DNA of 64,000 nt, from positions 1 through 64,000 of the forward strand of contig NZ_JAUXUP010000019.1 in NCBI RefSeq assembly GCF_030680935.1. Reading direction: 5' to 3'. Position numbers and translations under genes: made by a program. The notes below the pieces were generated by a model. That model made no database searches and had not been told where the DNA came from. It saw nothing but the letters and a program-made list of their open reading frames with translations. The DNA comes from Polaromonas sp. GTDB lineage: Bacteria > Pseudomonadota > Gammaproteobacteria > Burkholderiales > Burkholderiaceae_C. Of this stretch, positions 35,489-43,899 are shown piece by piece (within the stretch, counting starts at the first letter, position 1; every line of letters starts with the position of its first letter).

Positions 35489-36259
35489 TCACCACACCGG
35501 CTTGAACAGTCTGAGCCATTTTTTGGCTGGCAGGCCGAAGCGCGATTCAATGCAATCGGCTCGTTGCACCAATTCCGTGCGCTCGGGCCGGGTTGGCTCA
35601 CGCTGCGCGGCCACCACGGTGTTGCCCTCCCGCGTCGGCTTGAAGGCCCAGACCGCTTCCGGTCCAAAGGCTCCGGCAATTTTTTCGAGCGAGCGCAGAT
35701 AACTGGAGTCGCGGCCAAACAGATTGACGGTCATCACGCCGCCCTCCGACAGCAAGTTCCGGCAATCGGCATAAAACGCTTCGCTGTCCAGCACGGGCGC
35801 TGCCGCCTCATGGTCGTACAGGTCCACCTGCAGCACATCCACCTGGCCGTGGTGCGCAGGTTTGCGGATTTCCTGCGCCGCGTCGGCCAGGATGACTTGC
35901 AGGCGCGCATCGTCCTTCGGCAGCTTGAACCACAGCCGGCAAGCCGCAATCACCTGCGGGTTGAGCTCGACCGCGGTGGTTTTCATCCTGAGTTTCTTGT
36001 AGCAGAACTTGGTCAGCGCCGCCGAGCCGAGACCCAGCTGCATGGCACGCAGCGCAGCCACCGCCGAAGCGTCCACAAACAGCAGCCAGACCATCATGCG
36101 CTGCGCATACTCCAGCTCAATGTCGAAGGGTTTGTCCAGCAGCATCGAGCCCTGCACCCACTGGGTGCCCAGGTGCAAATAGCGGACATCGCCGGCGTCG
36201 GAGAAGTTGACCTCGGGCAGATTTGCCAGTGCAGTGTTGGTGGTGTCTTTGCGGGCCAT
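35489..36259 (-). CDS. Spermidine synthase-like methyltransferase-fold protein
   Basis: 256 residues with the SpeE-type Rossmann fold: LGLGSAALTKFCYKKL (AdoMet/dcAdoMet loop), TAVELNPQVIAACRLWF with the acidic residue after strand 2, VDVLQVDLYDHEA at the substrate-binding acidic motif. The N-terminal beta-hairpin (DVRYLHLGTQWVQGSMLLDKP) is also of the spermidine synthase type. Many such proteins are not true polyamine synthases. Its 4-bp distance from the glycosylase gene suggests an operon tatD-glycosylase-this gene. Confidence 0.82.
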   Translation of the reverse strand: MARKDTTNTALANLPEVNFSDAGDVRYLHLGTQWVQGSMLLDKPFDIELEYAQRMMVWLLFVDASAVAALRAMQLGLGSAALTKFCYKKLRMKTTAVELNPQVIAACRLWFKLPKDDARLQVILADAAQEIRKPAHHGQVDVLQVDLYDHEAAAPVLDSEAFYADCRNLLSEGGVMTVNLFGRDSSYLRSLEKIAGAFGPEAVWAFKPTREGNTVVAAQREPTRPERTELVQRADCIESRFGLPAKKWLRLFKPVW

Positions 36260-36263
36260 GGGT

Positions 36264-36764
36264 TCAGGTGATCAGTCGGTGCTTTTCAAATACGTCGCGC
36301 CACGCGGCAAGTTTGCGCTCAAAGGACCAGGAGGCATTCGCGGGGCTGGTGGAAGGCAGTTTGTAAACTGGCAAGCCCAACAACGAAGTATGGCGAAGCT
36401 GTTTGAAACTCTCCCCACCGTTGTGGGCAAGGGCCTCCAGCGCCGGGCACATCTGCCGCAGCCGCGCAAAATCATTGACCACCGGCTGGCGAATATGGCT
36501 GTCCAGGCTCCCTTCGCGTTCACAGGCCGCGTACACATCCCACACACCAAGGCGCTTCGAGAGCAACCATTCGCTACGTTTTTGATAGCTGTCTACGCTT
36601 GTTCCTATTGGGTCAGAAGGCCAAATGGCTTGCAATATCTTCCAGAAGTGGTTTTGCGGGTGGCCGTAATACTGCTGCGCTGCCAACGAGGCCACGCCGG
36701 GAAAACTGCCCAGGATCAACAAACGCGTCTGGCTGCAGACCAGCGGCGCCAGCCCCGTCAACAT
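36264..36764 (-). CDS. DNA glycosylase of the UDG superfamily (hypoxanthine/uracil-DNA glycosylase-like)
   Basis: 166 residues. Motif A LLILGSFPGVASLAAQQYYGHPQNHFWK, then WDVYAACEREGSLDSHI, and the late motif LPSTSPANASW (with Ser-Thr-Ser-Pro-Ala) match the family-6 type deoxyinosine glycosylases. It removes deaminated bases in base-excision repair. Its 5' end overlaps tatD by seven bases. A degenerate 49-bp repeat copy lies in the region encoding WPSDPIGTSVDSYQKRS, a segment that is variable in the family. Confidence 0.85.
   Translation of the reverse strand: MLTGLAPLVCSQTRLLILGSFPGVASLAAQQYYGHPQNHFWKILQAIWPSDPIGTSVDSYQKRSEWLLSKRLGVWDVYAACEREGSLDSHIRQPVVNDFARLRQMCPALEALAHNGGESFKQLRHTSLLGLPVYKLPSTSPANASWSFERKLAAWRDVFEKHRLIT
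36573..36622 (+). repeat. 49-bp dispersed element, copy 6 (inside the DNA glycosylase gene, antisense)
   Basis: GCTACGTTTTTGATAGCTG, then TCTACGCTTGTTCCTATTGGG, then TCAGAAGGCC; one base longer than the standard copy. The core GATAGCTGTCTACGC is close to the intergenic copy at 50682. The gene reads it on the other strand without a stop. Confidence 0.6.
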
Positions 36765-37609
36765 GCCAGCAGGCCCTTCAGTTTTGGCAAAGCCGCCAGC
36801 GAGTTGGCCCAGGCCGCATCGGCCAGCGCCTGAACCGGCACACCACGCAGCTGCGCCACCACGGCGGCGATCTGCGGCAGCTGGTCGGGCTCGTTGCGGC
36901 CCTGGACCTGACCCTGACCGCGTTGTTCAGCGGTTTTGTAAAGCCAGTGCGGGGGAATGTCGGGTGAATCCGTCTCCAGCACCAGCGCAGACAAGGGCAG
37001 GGCGGCCGCAAGCCGCCGCAGTTGCAGCGCCCGGTCAAAGGTCACTGCCCCGCCAAACCCGAGTTTGAAACCCAGCTTGATGAATTCTTCCGCTTGCTGC
37101 TCGCTGCCATTGAAGGCGTGGGCAATGCCCTGCCAACCAGCCCCCAGGGGCGCCAGTTCACGCAAATGCTTGAGTAGCCGGTCGGCCGACCGGCGCACGT
37201 GCAGGATCACCGGCAGAGCATGTTTGCGCGCCAGCAGCAGCTGCTCGCGGTAAAAATGTTCTTGCCGTTCGCGCAGCGGGCTTTGGTTCAGTTCGGGCAC
37301 AAAGAAGTCCAGCCCGATCTCTCCGACCGCGACCAGGCGCGGGTCGTCCTTTCGCCGCGCCAACTCGGTGTCCAGCAGCGCCAGGTCGCCGTCCAGCGCG
37401 TCCTTGATACACAGCGGATGTATGCCCAGCGCATAGCTGTCGCCGAATTCATGCGCCAGGACCCTGACCCTGTCAAAGCTGGAAACGCCGACCGCCGGAA
37501 GGACGCAGTGCCCCACACCCGCGCCTGTAGCCCTGCGCCTCATGTCACTGCGGTCCCCATCGAATTCCTGCGCATCCAGGTGGCAATGGGTGTCTATCCA
37601 GAAAAGCAT
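36758..37609 (-). CDS. TatD-family metal-dependent hydrolase
   Basis: 283 residues, a TIM-barrel metallohydrolase. The metal-binding HCH is in WIDTHCHLDAQEF, further ligands are in VGEIGLDFF, ILHVRRSADRLLKHL, AHAFNGSEQQAEEF and ETDSPDIPPHW. TatD proteins are 3'-5' DNases or aminoacyl-tRNA-related hydrolases. It leads a three-gene run with the glycosylase (7-bp overlap) and the SpeE-like gene, which fits a DNA repair role. Confidence 0.94.
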   Translation of the reverse strand: MLFWIDTHCHLDAQEFDGDRSDMRRRATGAGVGHCVLPAVGVSSFDRVRVLAHEFGDSYALGIHPLCIKDALDGDLALLDTELARRKDDPRLVAVGEIGLDFFVPELNQSPLRERQEHFYREQLLLARKHALPVILHVRRSADRLLKHLRELAPLGAGWQGIAHAFNGSEQQAEEFIKLGFKLGFGGAVTFDRALQLRRLAAALPLSALVLETDSPDIPPHWLYKTAEQRGQGQVQGRNEPDQLPQIAAVVAQLRGVPVQALADAAWANSLAALPKLKGLLAC

Positions 37610-37784
37610 GCCCGAATAATGCCCTAGAACCCGTGCGGCAACCCGCTCTGGAACTTGTCCTGGAAACTGTCATCAATTCTTCGGTGAATATCCCCGCCTT
37701 CTATATGACCAACGTGCACGGAAGTACCAGACGTGATACCGTCAGTTTCGTCAGCCCAGAAACCAACATGCACAGGTGAAACGG

Positions 37785-38690
37785 ATGCGCAGGCCAGCCC
37801 TTTACAGCAGCTCCCGCCGACCTACCCAGGAGCCGATTGACCAGCCAGCACCTGGCGCTCAAGCCCGATCCCCGGGCCCTGTTGCTGGCGTATCGGCTTT
37901 TTTCTCCTGGTCCAATCCGCGTCTCCTCTGGGCCGCCCTGCTGGTCCTGACCGTGCTGCTTCTTGTCAGCCTGTCGCTTTCCCTGCGGCCCTCGCAGCGC
38001 CGGCTGACGCAGGAAGACATCAATGCCGCGGTATTGAAGACGCTGGAGACCACCCAGTTGCCATCGGCAGCAGCCAAAGCCTATGAGGCGATCCGCCCGT
38101 CGGTGGTGCGGGTCACCGGCTACGGCAAAAGCAAGGACGGCAAGGAAGACGTGGAGTACGGGGTAGGTACCGGCGTGGTCATCGTGGACAAGGGCATCAT
38201 CCTGACCAACCTGCATGTGGTGCAAGGCGCGCAGACCATCAAGGTGGTGTTTTCCGACGGACTGGAATCCACCGCCCACATTACCGGCGCCCAGCCAGAA
38301 AACGACCTGGCGGTGCTGCAGGCCCACAAAATCCCTGACGACATGATTGCAGCCACCATGCGCTCGACCGGCGACCTCGCGCCTGGCGACCACGTGCTGG
38401 CCGTGGGTTACCCCTTCGGCATCGGACCTTCAGCCTCTGCGGGCGTGATCTCGGGCCTCAAGCGGACCTTCCGCTCGCCCGAGGGCAAACAGGACATCCG
38501 CAACCTGATCCAGTTTGACGCCGCCGCCAACCCGGGCAATTCAGGCGGTCCGCTGGTCACCATGGATGGCGAAGTGGTCGGCATTGTCACCGCCATTCTC
38601 AACCCCAACCAGCAGCGCAGTTTTGTCGGTATTGCTTTCGCTGTGCCCATTGAAAACGCCGCCTCCGCCGTCGGCCTGACCCCTTTCTGA
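37785..38690 (+). CDS. Membrane-anchored trypsin-like serine protease (S1C, DegP-like core without PDZ)
   Basis: 301 residues. A proline-rich cytoplasmic head is followed by one membrane segment (LLWAALLVLTVLLLVSLSLSL, residues ~50-70), then the trypsin fold with His in ILTNLHVVQG, Asp in ENDLAVLQA and Ser in NPGNSGGPLV. No PDZ domain follows, so it is shorter than DegP/DegS. Start at ATG with AGG at the right distance rather than a GTG three codons before. It stands 11 bp before moxR; the operon link suggests a role in envelope maturation together with MoxR and VWA proteins. Confidence 0.88.
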   Translation: MRRPALYSSSRRPTQEPIDQPAPGAQARSPGPVAGVSAFFSWSNPRLLWAALLVLTVLLLVSLSLSLRPSQRRLTQEDINAAVLKTLETTQLPSAAAKAYEAIRPSVVRVTGYGKSKDGKEDVEYGVGTGVVIVDKGIILTNLHVVQGAQTIKVVFSDGLESTAHITGAQPENDLAVLQAHKIPDDMIAATMRSTGDLAPGDHVLAVGYPFGIGPSASAGVISGLKRTFRSPEGKQDIRNLIQFDAAANPGNSGGPLVTMDGEVVGIVTAILNPNQQRSFVGIAFAVPIENAASAVGLTPF

Positions 38691-38701
38691 AGGACAACCC
38701 C

Positions 38702-39712
38702 ATGCAAAACCAGACGCCTGCACAAGACCCCCAGACAGCACAACTGATGGAGCAGATTCTTTACGAAGTCAAACGCGTGGTGGTCGGGCAGGACCGCTTC
38801 CTGGAGCGTGTCATGGTTGCCATCCTGGCCCAGGGTCATCTGCTGGTTGAAGGTGTACCAGGACTGGCCAAAACCCTGACCGTCAAGACCCTGGCCAACA
38901 CCATACAGGGAAACTTCAAACGCATCCAGTTCACGCCCGATCTGGTGCCGGCCGATCTGGTGGGCACGCGCATCTACAACCAGAAAACCGGCGACTTCAG
39001 CACCTCACTGGGGCCGGTTTTCACCAACTTGCTGCTGGCCGACGAAATCAACCGCGCACCGGCCAAGGTGCAAAGCGCGCTGCTGGAAGTCATGCAGGAG
39101 CGCCAGGTCACGATAGCCGGTGAAACCCACAAGGTGCCCGAGCCTTTTCTGGTGATGGCCACGCAAAACCCGATCGAAACCGAAGGCACCTACCCCCTGC
39201 CCGAAGCGCAGGTGGACCGTTTCATGATGAAGGTGCTGGTGGATTACCCGACCGATGAAGAAGAGTTTGTGATTGTCCAGCGCGTGATTGGCCCGGCCGT
39301 CGCGGTCTCCAGCGTTGCCAGCACCGAGCAACTGGCGGCGCTGCAGCGGGAATGCAGGCAGGTCTATGTGGACCCGTCCCTGATCCAGTACGCGGTGCGT
39401 CTGGTGTCGGCCACGCGTACTCCTGAAAAACACGGGCTGAAGGACCTGGCCCGTTTCATCACCTTCGGCGCCAGCCCGCGCGCCTCCATCAACCTGACCG
39501 AGGGCGCACGCGCGCTGGCCATGCTGCGTGGTCGCAGCTACGTTCTGCCTGAGGACATGACCGACCTCGTACCTGATGTGCTGCGGCACAGGATCGTGCT
39601 GTCTTATGAAGCACTGTCGGAAGGACTTGACGCGGACACCGTGGTTTCGAAAATCATGGCAAAAATACCAGCTCCGGCAAAACCGCTTGAACACGAGAAG
39701 CTAGCCGCCTAG
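38702..39712 (+). CDS. MoxR-family AAA+ ATPase
   Basis: 336 residues. Walker A region GVPGLAKTLTVKTLA, Walker B LLLADEINRAPAKVQSALLEVM, sensor 1 MATQNPIETEGTYPLPEAQ, and the C-terminal lid ending in DTVVSKIMAKIPAPAK. MoxR ATPases act as chaperones for VWA-domain partners during complex assembly or stress response. Followed by DUF58 and VWA genes, the usual partner set. Confidence 0.96.
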   Translation: MQNQTPAQDPQTAQLMEQILYEVKRVVVGQDRFLERVMVAILAQGHLLVEGVPGLAKTLTVKTLANTIQGNFKRIQFTPDLVPADLVGTRIYNQKTGDFSTSLGPVFTNLLLADEINRAPAKVQSALLEVMQERQVTIAGETHKVPEPFLVMATQNPIETEGTYPLPEAQVDRFMMKVLVDYPTDEEEFVIVQRVIGPAVAVSSVASTEQLAALQRECRQVYVDPSLIQYAVRLVSATRTPEKHGLKDLARFITFGASPRASINLTEGARALAMLRGRSYVLPEDMTDLVPDVLRHRIVLSYEALSEGLDADTVVSKIMAKIPAPAKPLEHEKLAA

Positions 39713-39719
39713 ATATGTT

Positions 39720-39852
39720 GCCCCCAGGTTCGCTCACTGCGTGTAGCTCTCTGCCCCCCGAGGGGGCCGCTGCGCCTGCGGTGCGGCGAAGCCAGTCCCG
39801 CGGCCCCTGCTTGATGGGGAGTGCTCCTCGGTCCGTTGGGGGCGCTGACTGA
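39720..39852. repeat. GC-rich intergenic element between moxR and DUF58 gene
   Basis: 142-bp gap interrupting an operon. It contains CCCCCCGAGGGGGC, a strong hairpin, and the ending CCGTTGGGGGCGCTGACTGA. From memory, sequences such as CCCCCAGGTTCGCTCACTGCGTG with this ending occur many times in Comamonadaceae genomes. Only one copy is visible in this window. Confidence 0.5.
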
Positions 39853-39854
39853 TC

Positions 39855-40901
39855 ATGAAGAGCTGGTTGCGCAGATTTTCCAGTGCGGAGCCCACCGAAG
39901 CAGCGGACCGCGCTGCGACGTCCGGCGGGATTCAGGCCACGCCCGTTTCGGGATCGACCGGGGCAGGCGCCGAGCAGGTGCTGCGCCGCCTGGAGTGGAC
40001 CGTGCTGCGCCGGCTTGACGGCCTGTTGCAGGGCGACTACCGCACCTTGATGCGCGGCACCGGCATGGATCTGGCCGATCTGCGTGAGTACCAGCACCAC
40101 GACGATGTACGCCACATCGACTGGAACGTCACCGCGCGGCTGCAGCTGCCGCATGTGCGCGTGTTCACCGAAGACCGCGAGATGGCCAGCTGGTTTTTGC
40201 TGGACCTCAGCCCTTCGGTCGATTTTGGCTCCGGTCCGCAACGCAAAAGCCAGGTCTCCAGCGAATTTGTAGCGGTGCTGGCACGCGTACTGACGCGCCA
40301 CGGCAACCGCGTCGGCGCCATGCTGTATGGCACCGGTGTGGACACGGTACTGCCCGCACGCGGGGGGCGAGGTCATGTACTGCGCCTGCTGCACAGCATG
40401 CAGGCCCGGCCGAAAATCGAAGGTACGGCGCCCACGCGCCTGGACGACCTCCTGCGCTCCGCCGCCCAGTTTCTGCGCCGCCGTTCTACCGTGTTTGTGG
40501 TGTCTGACTTCATCAGCGAGCCCGGCTGGGAGAAAACCCTGGGACAGCTGGCCCAGCGCCATGAAGTGGTGGCGGTGCGGCTGCTCGATCCGCTGGAACT
40601 CGAGCTGCCCGACCTGGGTCTGATCCCGATCCGCGACGCAGAAACGGGTGAACAACTGTTGGTAGACACCCACGACAAGGGTTTCCGGCAACGTTTCACC
40701 CGCATTGCCGCCCAGCGCGAGGCGGAGTTGCGCCAGTCCTTGACGCGGGCGGGGGTCGATACGCTGGAACTCTCCACCGATGGCGACCTGGTCGATGCCA
40801 TCATGCGATTTACCGAGCTGCGCAAGCGCCGTGGCCAGGCCTCAGGTGCGGCTGGTAAAGGCCTGCGCAGGCTACCCGACCATCTCAAGGTGGCCGCCTG
40901 A
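39855..40901 (+). CDS. DUF58 domain protein
   Basis: 348 residues, cytosolic. The DUF58 signature is DLREYQHHDDVRHIDWNVTARL at about residues 75-95, and a VWA-like fold follows (WFLLDLSPSVDFGS, VFVVSDFISEPGWE). Members of this family sit between MoxR and VWA proteins and are probably MoxR substrates. I see no clear Shine-Dalgarno before the ATG, so expression may rely on the element in the gap or on reinitiation. Confidence 0.93.
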   Translation: MKSWLRRFSSAEPTEAADRAATSGGIQATPVSGSTGAGAEQVLRRLEWTVLRRLDGLLQGDYRTLMRGTGMDLADLREYQHHDDVRHIDWNVTARLQLPHVRVFTEDREMASWFLLDLSPSVDFGSGPQRKSQVSSEFVAVLARVLTRHGNRVGAMLYGTGVDTVLPARGGRGHVLRLLHSMQARPKIEGTAPTRLDDLLRSAAQFLRRRSTVFVVSDFISEPGWEKTLGQLAQRHEVVAVRLLDPLELELPDLGLIPIRDAETGEQLLVDTHDKGFRQRFTRIAAQREAELRQSLTRAGVDTLELSTDGDLVDAIMRFTELRKRRGQASGAAGKGLRRLPDHLKVAA

Positions 40902-40928
40902 CAATGGCCTGACCCAAGGAGACCCGCT

Positions 40929-41984
40929 GTGAACTCACCCGTGACTTTCCTGTGGCCCCAGTTTCTCTGGCTGATGCTGGCCCTGCCTGTACTGGTGGCG
41001 CTGTATGTCTGGCTGCTGCGCCGCAAGAAGAAGATGGCGCTGCGCTACGCCAGTCTGTCCATCGTGCGCGAAGCCATGGGCACGGGGCAGAATTTCAGGC
41101 GCCACATCCCGCCCCTGCTGTTTTTGCTGGCCATGGCCGCCATGTTGCTGGCGGCGTCACGGCCTTTTGCCGTCATCACCCTGCCCTCACAGCAGGAAAC
41201 CATCATCCTGGCGATGGACGTGTCGGGCAGCATGCGGGCCACCGACGTACAGCCGAACCGCCTGGTTGCTTCGCAAAATGCGGCCAAAGCCTTCCTGGCT
41301 GAGCTGCCGCGCAGCGTGCGGGTCGGTATTGTGGCTTTTGCCGGTACCGCCTCGGTGGTGCAACCAGCCACCTTGAGCCGCGAAGACCTGGTGGCCGCGA
41401 TTGACAAATTCCAGTTGCAACGTGCCACGGCCATTGGCAACGCCATCGTGGTGTCGCTCGGTGAGCTGTTCCCCAATGCCGGCATTGATCTCGCCTCGCT
41501 GACCTATGGCCGTAACCGGAACAGCGGCGTGGCCATCGACCAGGCCCCGAAGGAGCCCAAAAAGGAGTTCACACCGGTCGCGCCCGGCTCCTACACCTCG
41601 GCCGCCATCATCTTGCTGACCGACGGCCAGCGCACCACCGGCGTGGATTCGCTGGAGGCGGCCAAGATGGCCGCCGACCGCGGGGTGCGCATTTACACCG
41701 TGGGCATAGGCACGGTCGATGGCGAGACCATAGGTTTTGAAGGTTGGTCCATGCGCGTCAAGCTGGACGAGGAAACCCTCAAGGCGATCGCCACCAAAAC
41801 CCAGGCCGAGTATTACTACGCAGGCACGGCAGCCGACCTGAAAAAGGTCTATGAAACCCTGAGTTCGCGGCTCACCGTCGAGAAAAAGGAAACTGAAATT
41901 TCCGGCCTGCTGGCGCTGGCGGCGGCGCTGCTGGCACTGTTGTCGGCGGGCTTGTCGCTGCTGTGGTTCAACCGGATACTTTGA
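40929..41984 (+). CDS. Membrane-bound VWA-domain protein (BatA-like)
   Basis: 351 residues. Two N-terminal membrane segments (FLWLMLALPVLVALYVWLL; IPPLLFLLAMAAMLLAASRPF), a VWA domain with MIDAS DVSGSMRATD and a Thr/Asp pair (TDGQRTTGVDS), and one C-terminal membrane segment. GTG start with AAGGAG upstream. Together with MoxR and DUF58 it forms the core of a BatA-type module; BatB, BatC and other usual members are missing, and the operon ends in the ~460-bp repeat. Confidence 0.9.
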   Translation: MNSPVTFLWPQFLWLMLALPVLVALYVWLLRRKKKMALRYASLSIVREAMGTGQNFRRHIPPLLFLLAMAAMLLAASRPFAVITLPSQQETIILAMDVSGSMRATDVQPNRLVASQNAAKAFLAELPRSVRVGIVAFAGTASVVQPATLSREDLVAAIDKFQLQRATAIGNAIVVSLGELFPNAGIDLASLTYGRNRNSGVAIDQAPKEPKKEFTPVAPGSYTSAAIILLTDGQRTTGVDSLEAAKMAADRGVRIYTVGIGTVDGETIGFEGWSMRVKLDEETLKAIATKTQAEYYYAGTAADLKKVYETLSSRLTVEKKETEISGLLALAAALLALLSAGLSLLWFNRIL

Positions 41985-42051
41985 AGCCGCGCCCGGTTCG
42001 CCTGCATGCTCAGGCATCACGCTGCATCCTCAGCTTGCCTCAGACAGTAGT

Positions 42052-42516
42052 TTCAACTCCCCACTCCCAACCCCCCGCCCTTCCCTCGCCCCGCTGGGCG
42101 AGAGAAGGGAGCCTCATTTGGCCGCGTGCGCTGCGCTCGCGTGCAAACTTGACTGTCCCTTGGGATTCCCGTGCAGGAAGCGCTGCGCGCTTCCTGCACT
42201 CCGGATTTGTCCCCGCATTGGTTTTCCACCCCACCCTTCTGTATGCGCCGAGGAGCGCAGGTCCAGACGGATCAGGACGGGCGATTGTCTGAGCCGAAGG
42301 CGAGTTCGAGCCCGGCCCCGGCTGGCCCGAGCACCGCAGGTTGCCCCTCGTAGCGCCAGCGAAGAGGGGACGCAGACAGCAGGGTCGCCTTTTTCTTTGC
42401 TTACTTTCTTTTTGGCGACGCAAAAAGAAAGTGAGTTGCTGCCGGGCAACCCCCGGCTTGCTGGCTAACCTGAGGCCTTGAGGCAAAGATGGCTTCGACA
42501 GGCTCTGCCCGAACGG
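42052..42516 (-). repeat. ~465-bp intergenic repeat, copy B (inverted relative to copy A)
   Basis: On the minus strand it carries the same blocks as copy A: GCCAGCAAGCCGGG, TTTGCGTCGCCAAAAAGAAAG, GGCAACCTGCGGTGCTCGG, CTCGCCTTCGGCTCAGACAA, GCGCTCCTCGG, GTTTGCACGCGAGCGCAGC, CACGCGGCCAAATGA, CGCCCAGCGGGGCGAGGGA, GGGAGTGGGGAGTTG. The two copies differ in many places, mainly in their centre. It occupies most of the 689-bp gap between the VWA gene and the unknown gene; the remainder holds repeat copy 7 and nothing else that I can see. Confidence 0.85.
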
Positions 42517-42576
42517 TGATAGTCATCAGACGTGGATTAGGATCAAGTCAGGAATGACCGCCAGCGCCATAAATTC

Positions 42577-42625
42577 GCTATAAATTCAATAGCTGCTCAC
42601 GCATACAGGACAAGGGCTAGAGCCC
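42577..42625 (+). repeat. 49-bp dispersed element, copy 7 (intergenic)
   Basis: GCTATAAATTCAATAGCTG, then CTCACGCATACAGGACAAGGGCTAGAGCCC, followed by AAAATTCC. Lies beside repeat copy B, 48 bp from the end of the convergent unknown gene. Confidence 0.8.
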
Positions 42626-42673
42626 AAAATTCCTTAAGAAAAGCAGGGTCCGCCACACCGGGCGCCAACCGCC

Positions 42674-43885
42674 CTACTGAACATGGCATTCGCGCCGCAA
42701 CAAGGCCACAGCGTCATTGAGCGCGTGTACCGCGTCGCTTTGCAGCGTACCCTGCGCCTCTTCCATGAAGTCGTCCCACAAGCTGGCGTAAGCGTCGTGG
42801 TGTTGCACCGGCGCGTTGTCCAGGATGTACTGGCGGGCCAGCGCCGGTTCGAAACCGGATTTGCGGATCTTTCGCACCAGGGCCGCAGCACCTTTTTCAG
42901 TCAACATGGTTTTGGGAGTAGCGCCTGCGGCCACGCAGAGCAACAGGGTCAGCAGCGAACCATCGTCGCTGTTGCCGCCAGTGACCTTGTTCCACGCCGT
43001 AGACGCCTGGCGGTCGTGGTGGTCGACTTCTTGGAGGCCGTCTTCCACCCAGAAATACCGGCCCATGAAGGCAGGGCTTCGGTCAAACAACTGGCGCACC
43101 GGCAAGGCCGAATCAAGTATTTTGGGTGCATCGGTGATCACCGATTGGCGCACCACTTCCACCGCGCTGCGGAGATGAGCTGGCAGTTTTTTGGGTAAGG
43201 CGACCGGCAGCACCGCAGCGCCGCCCGCGTGCTTCTTGCGTAAGGCGCCGACCATCTTCTCGAACGCCACCCAGTCGGGCATCTCGATGCGGCCAGAGGC
43301 CAAAACCAGCAATGCGGTGCGTATCACCGCTTCGGCATCTTTGCCTGCCTCTTCCAGATCGTCGGCGTCCATGCCCAGCTCTCCGGCCAGCCAGAGCGCC
43401 GCATCCACCAACTGCCCTGCCTGGCTGCGCCTGGTCAGTTCAGACTGGTAGTCGGCCAGGCTGCGCAGCGACCATTTGGCCAGCAATGGAATATGCGCGT
43501 CGGTGAAGCCGCCGCGCTCGTTCATGCCAAAGTGGCTGTTCTGCGGCATGGCGATCAACGCCTTGAGCATGTCGGAGCCGCCCTTGGAGCGCGACAACAG
43601 CGAAAAATCGCGCAGCGACTCGGCCGCTTGCTGCAGGTCGCCGTCGCAACTGCTCTCCAGGTACAGACTGACCAGGTTGACCATGCGGTCGCGGGCTTTT
43701 TCAAGCTCAGGGCGCAAGAACTCGTTGCCGAAATAACGCGCAATCTGCACCATGCCCTTGGGGCCCTCGATACGCATCGCCTCGATTTTTTCGGGGTCGA
43801 TGATGCCGTGCAACACGCCATGCCGCAACGCCTTTTCGAAAAACGGACGGGCGTCGTAGAGCGAGACGGCTGAAGGCGAAGACAT
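42674..43885 (-). CDS. Unknown protein, last gene of the J-domain cluster
   Basis: 403 residues, no recognisable domain, signal peptide or membrane segment. It appears mainly alpha-helical (LEKARDRMVNLVSLYLESS, LVDAALWLAGELGMDADDLEEAGKDAEAVIRTALL). Near residue 260 there is SPAFMGRYFWVEDGLQEVDHHDRQASTAWNKVTGG, rich in His, Asp and aromatic residues. Encoded 14 bp after the previous gene, so probably translationally coupled with it. Conserved reading frame with normal GC3 makes it a real gene; I cannot name a function. Confidence 0.75.
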   Translation of the reverse strand: MSSPSAVSLYDARPFFEKALRHGVLHGIIDPEKIEAMRIEGPKGMVQIARYFGNEFLRPELEKARDRMVNLVSLYLESSCDGDLQQAAESLRDFSLLSRSKGGSDMLKALIAMPQNSHFGMNERGGFTDAHIPLLAKWSLRSLADYQSELTRRSQAGQLVDAALWLAGELGMDADDLEEAGKDAEAVIRTALLVLASGRIEMPDWVAFEKMVGALRKKHAGGAAVLPVALPKKLPAHLRSAVEVVRQSVITDAPKILDSALPVRQLFDRSPAFMGRYFWVEDGLQEVDHHDRQASTAWNKVTGGNSDDGSLLTLLLCVAAGATPKTMLTEKGAAALVRKIRKSGFEPALARQYILDNAPVQHHDAYASLWDDFMEEAQGTLQSDAVHALNDAVALLRRECHVQ

Positions 43886-43899
43886 GGGACTGCGCGCGT

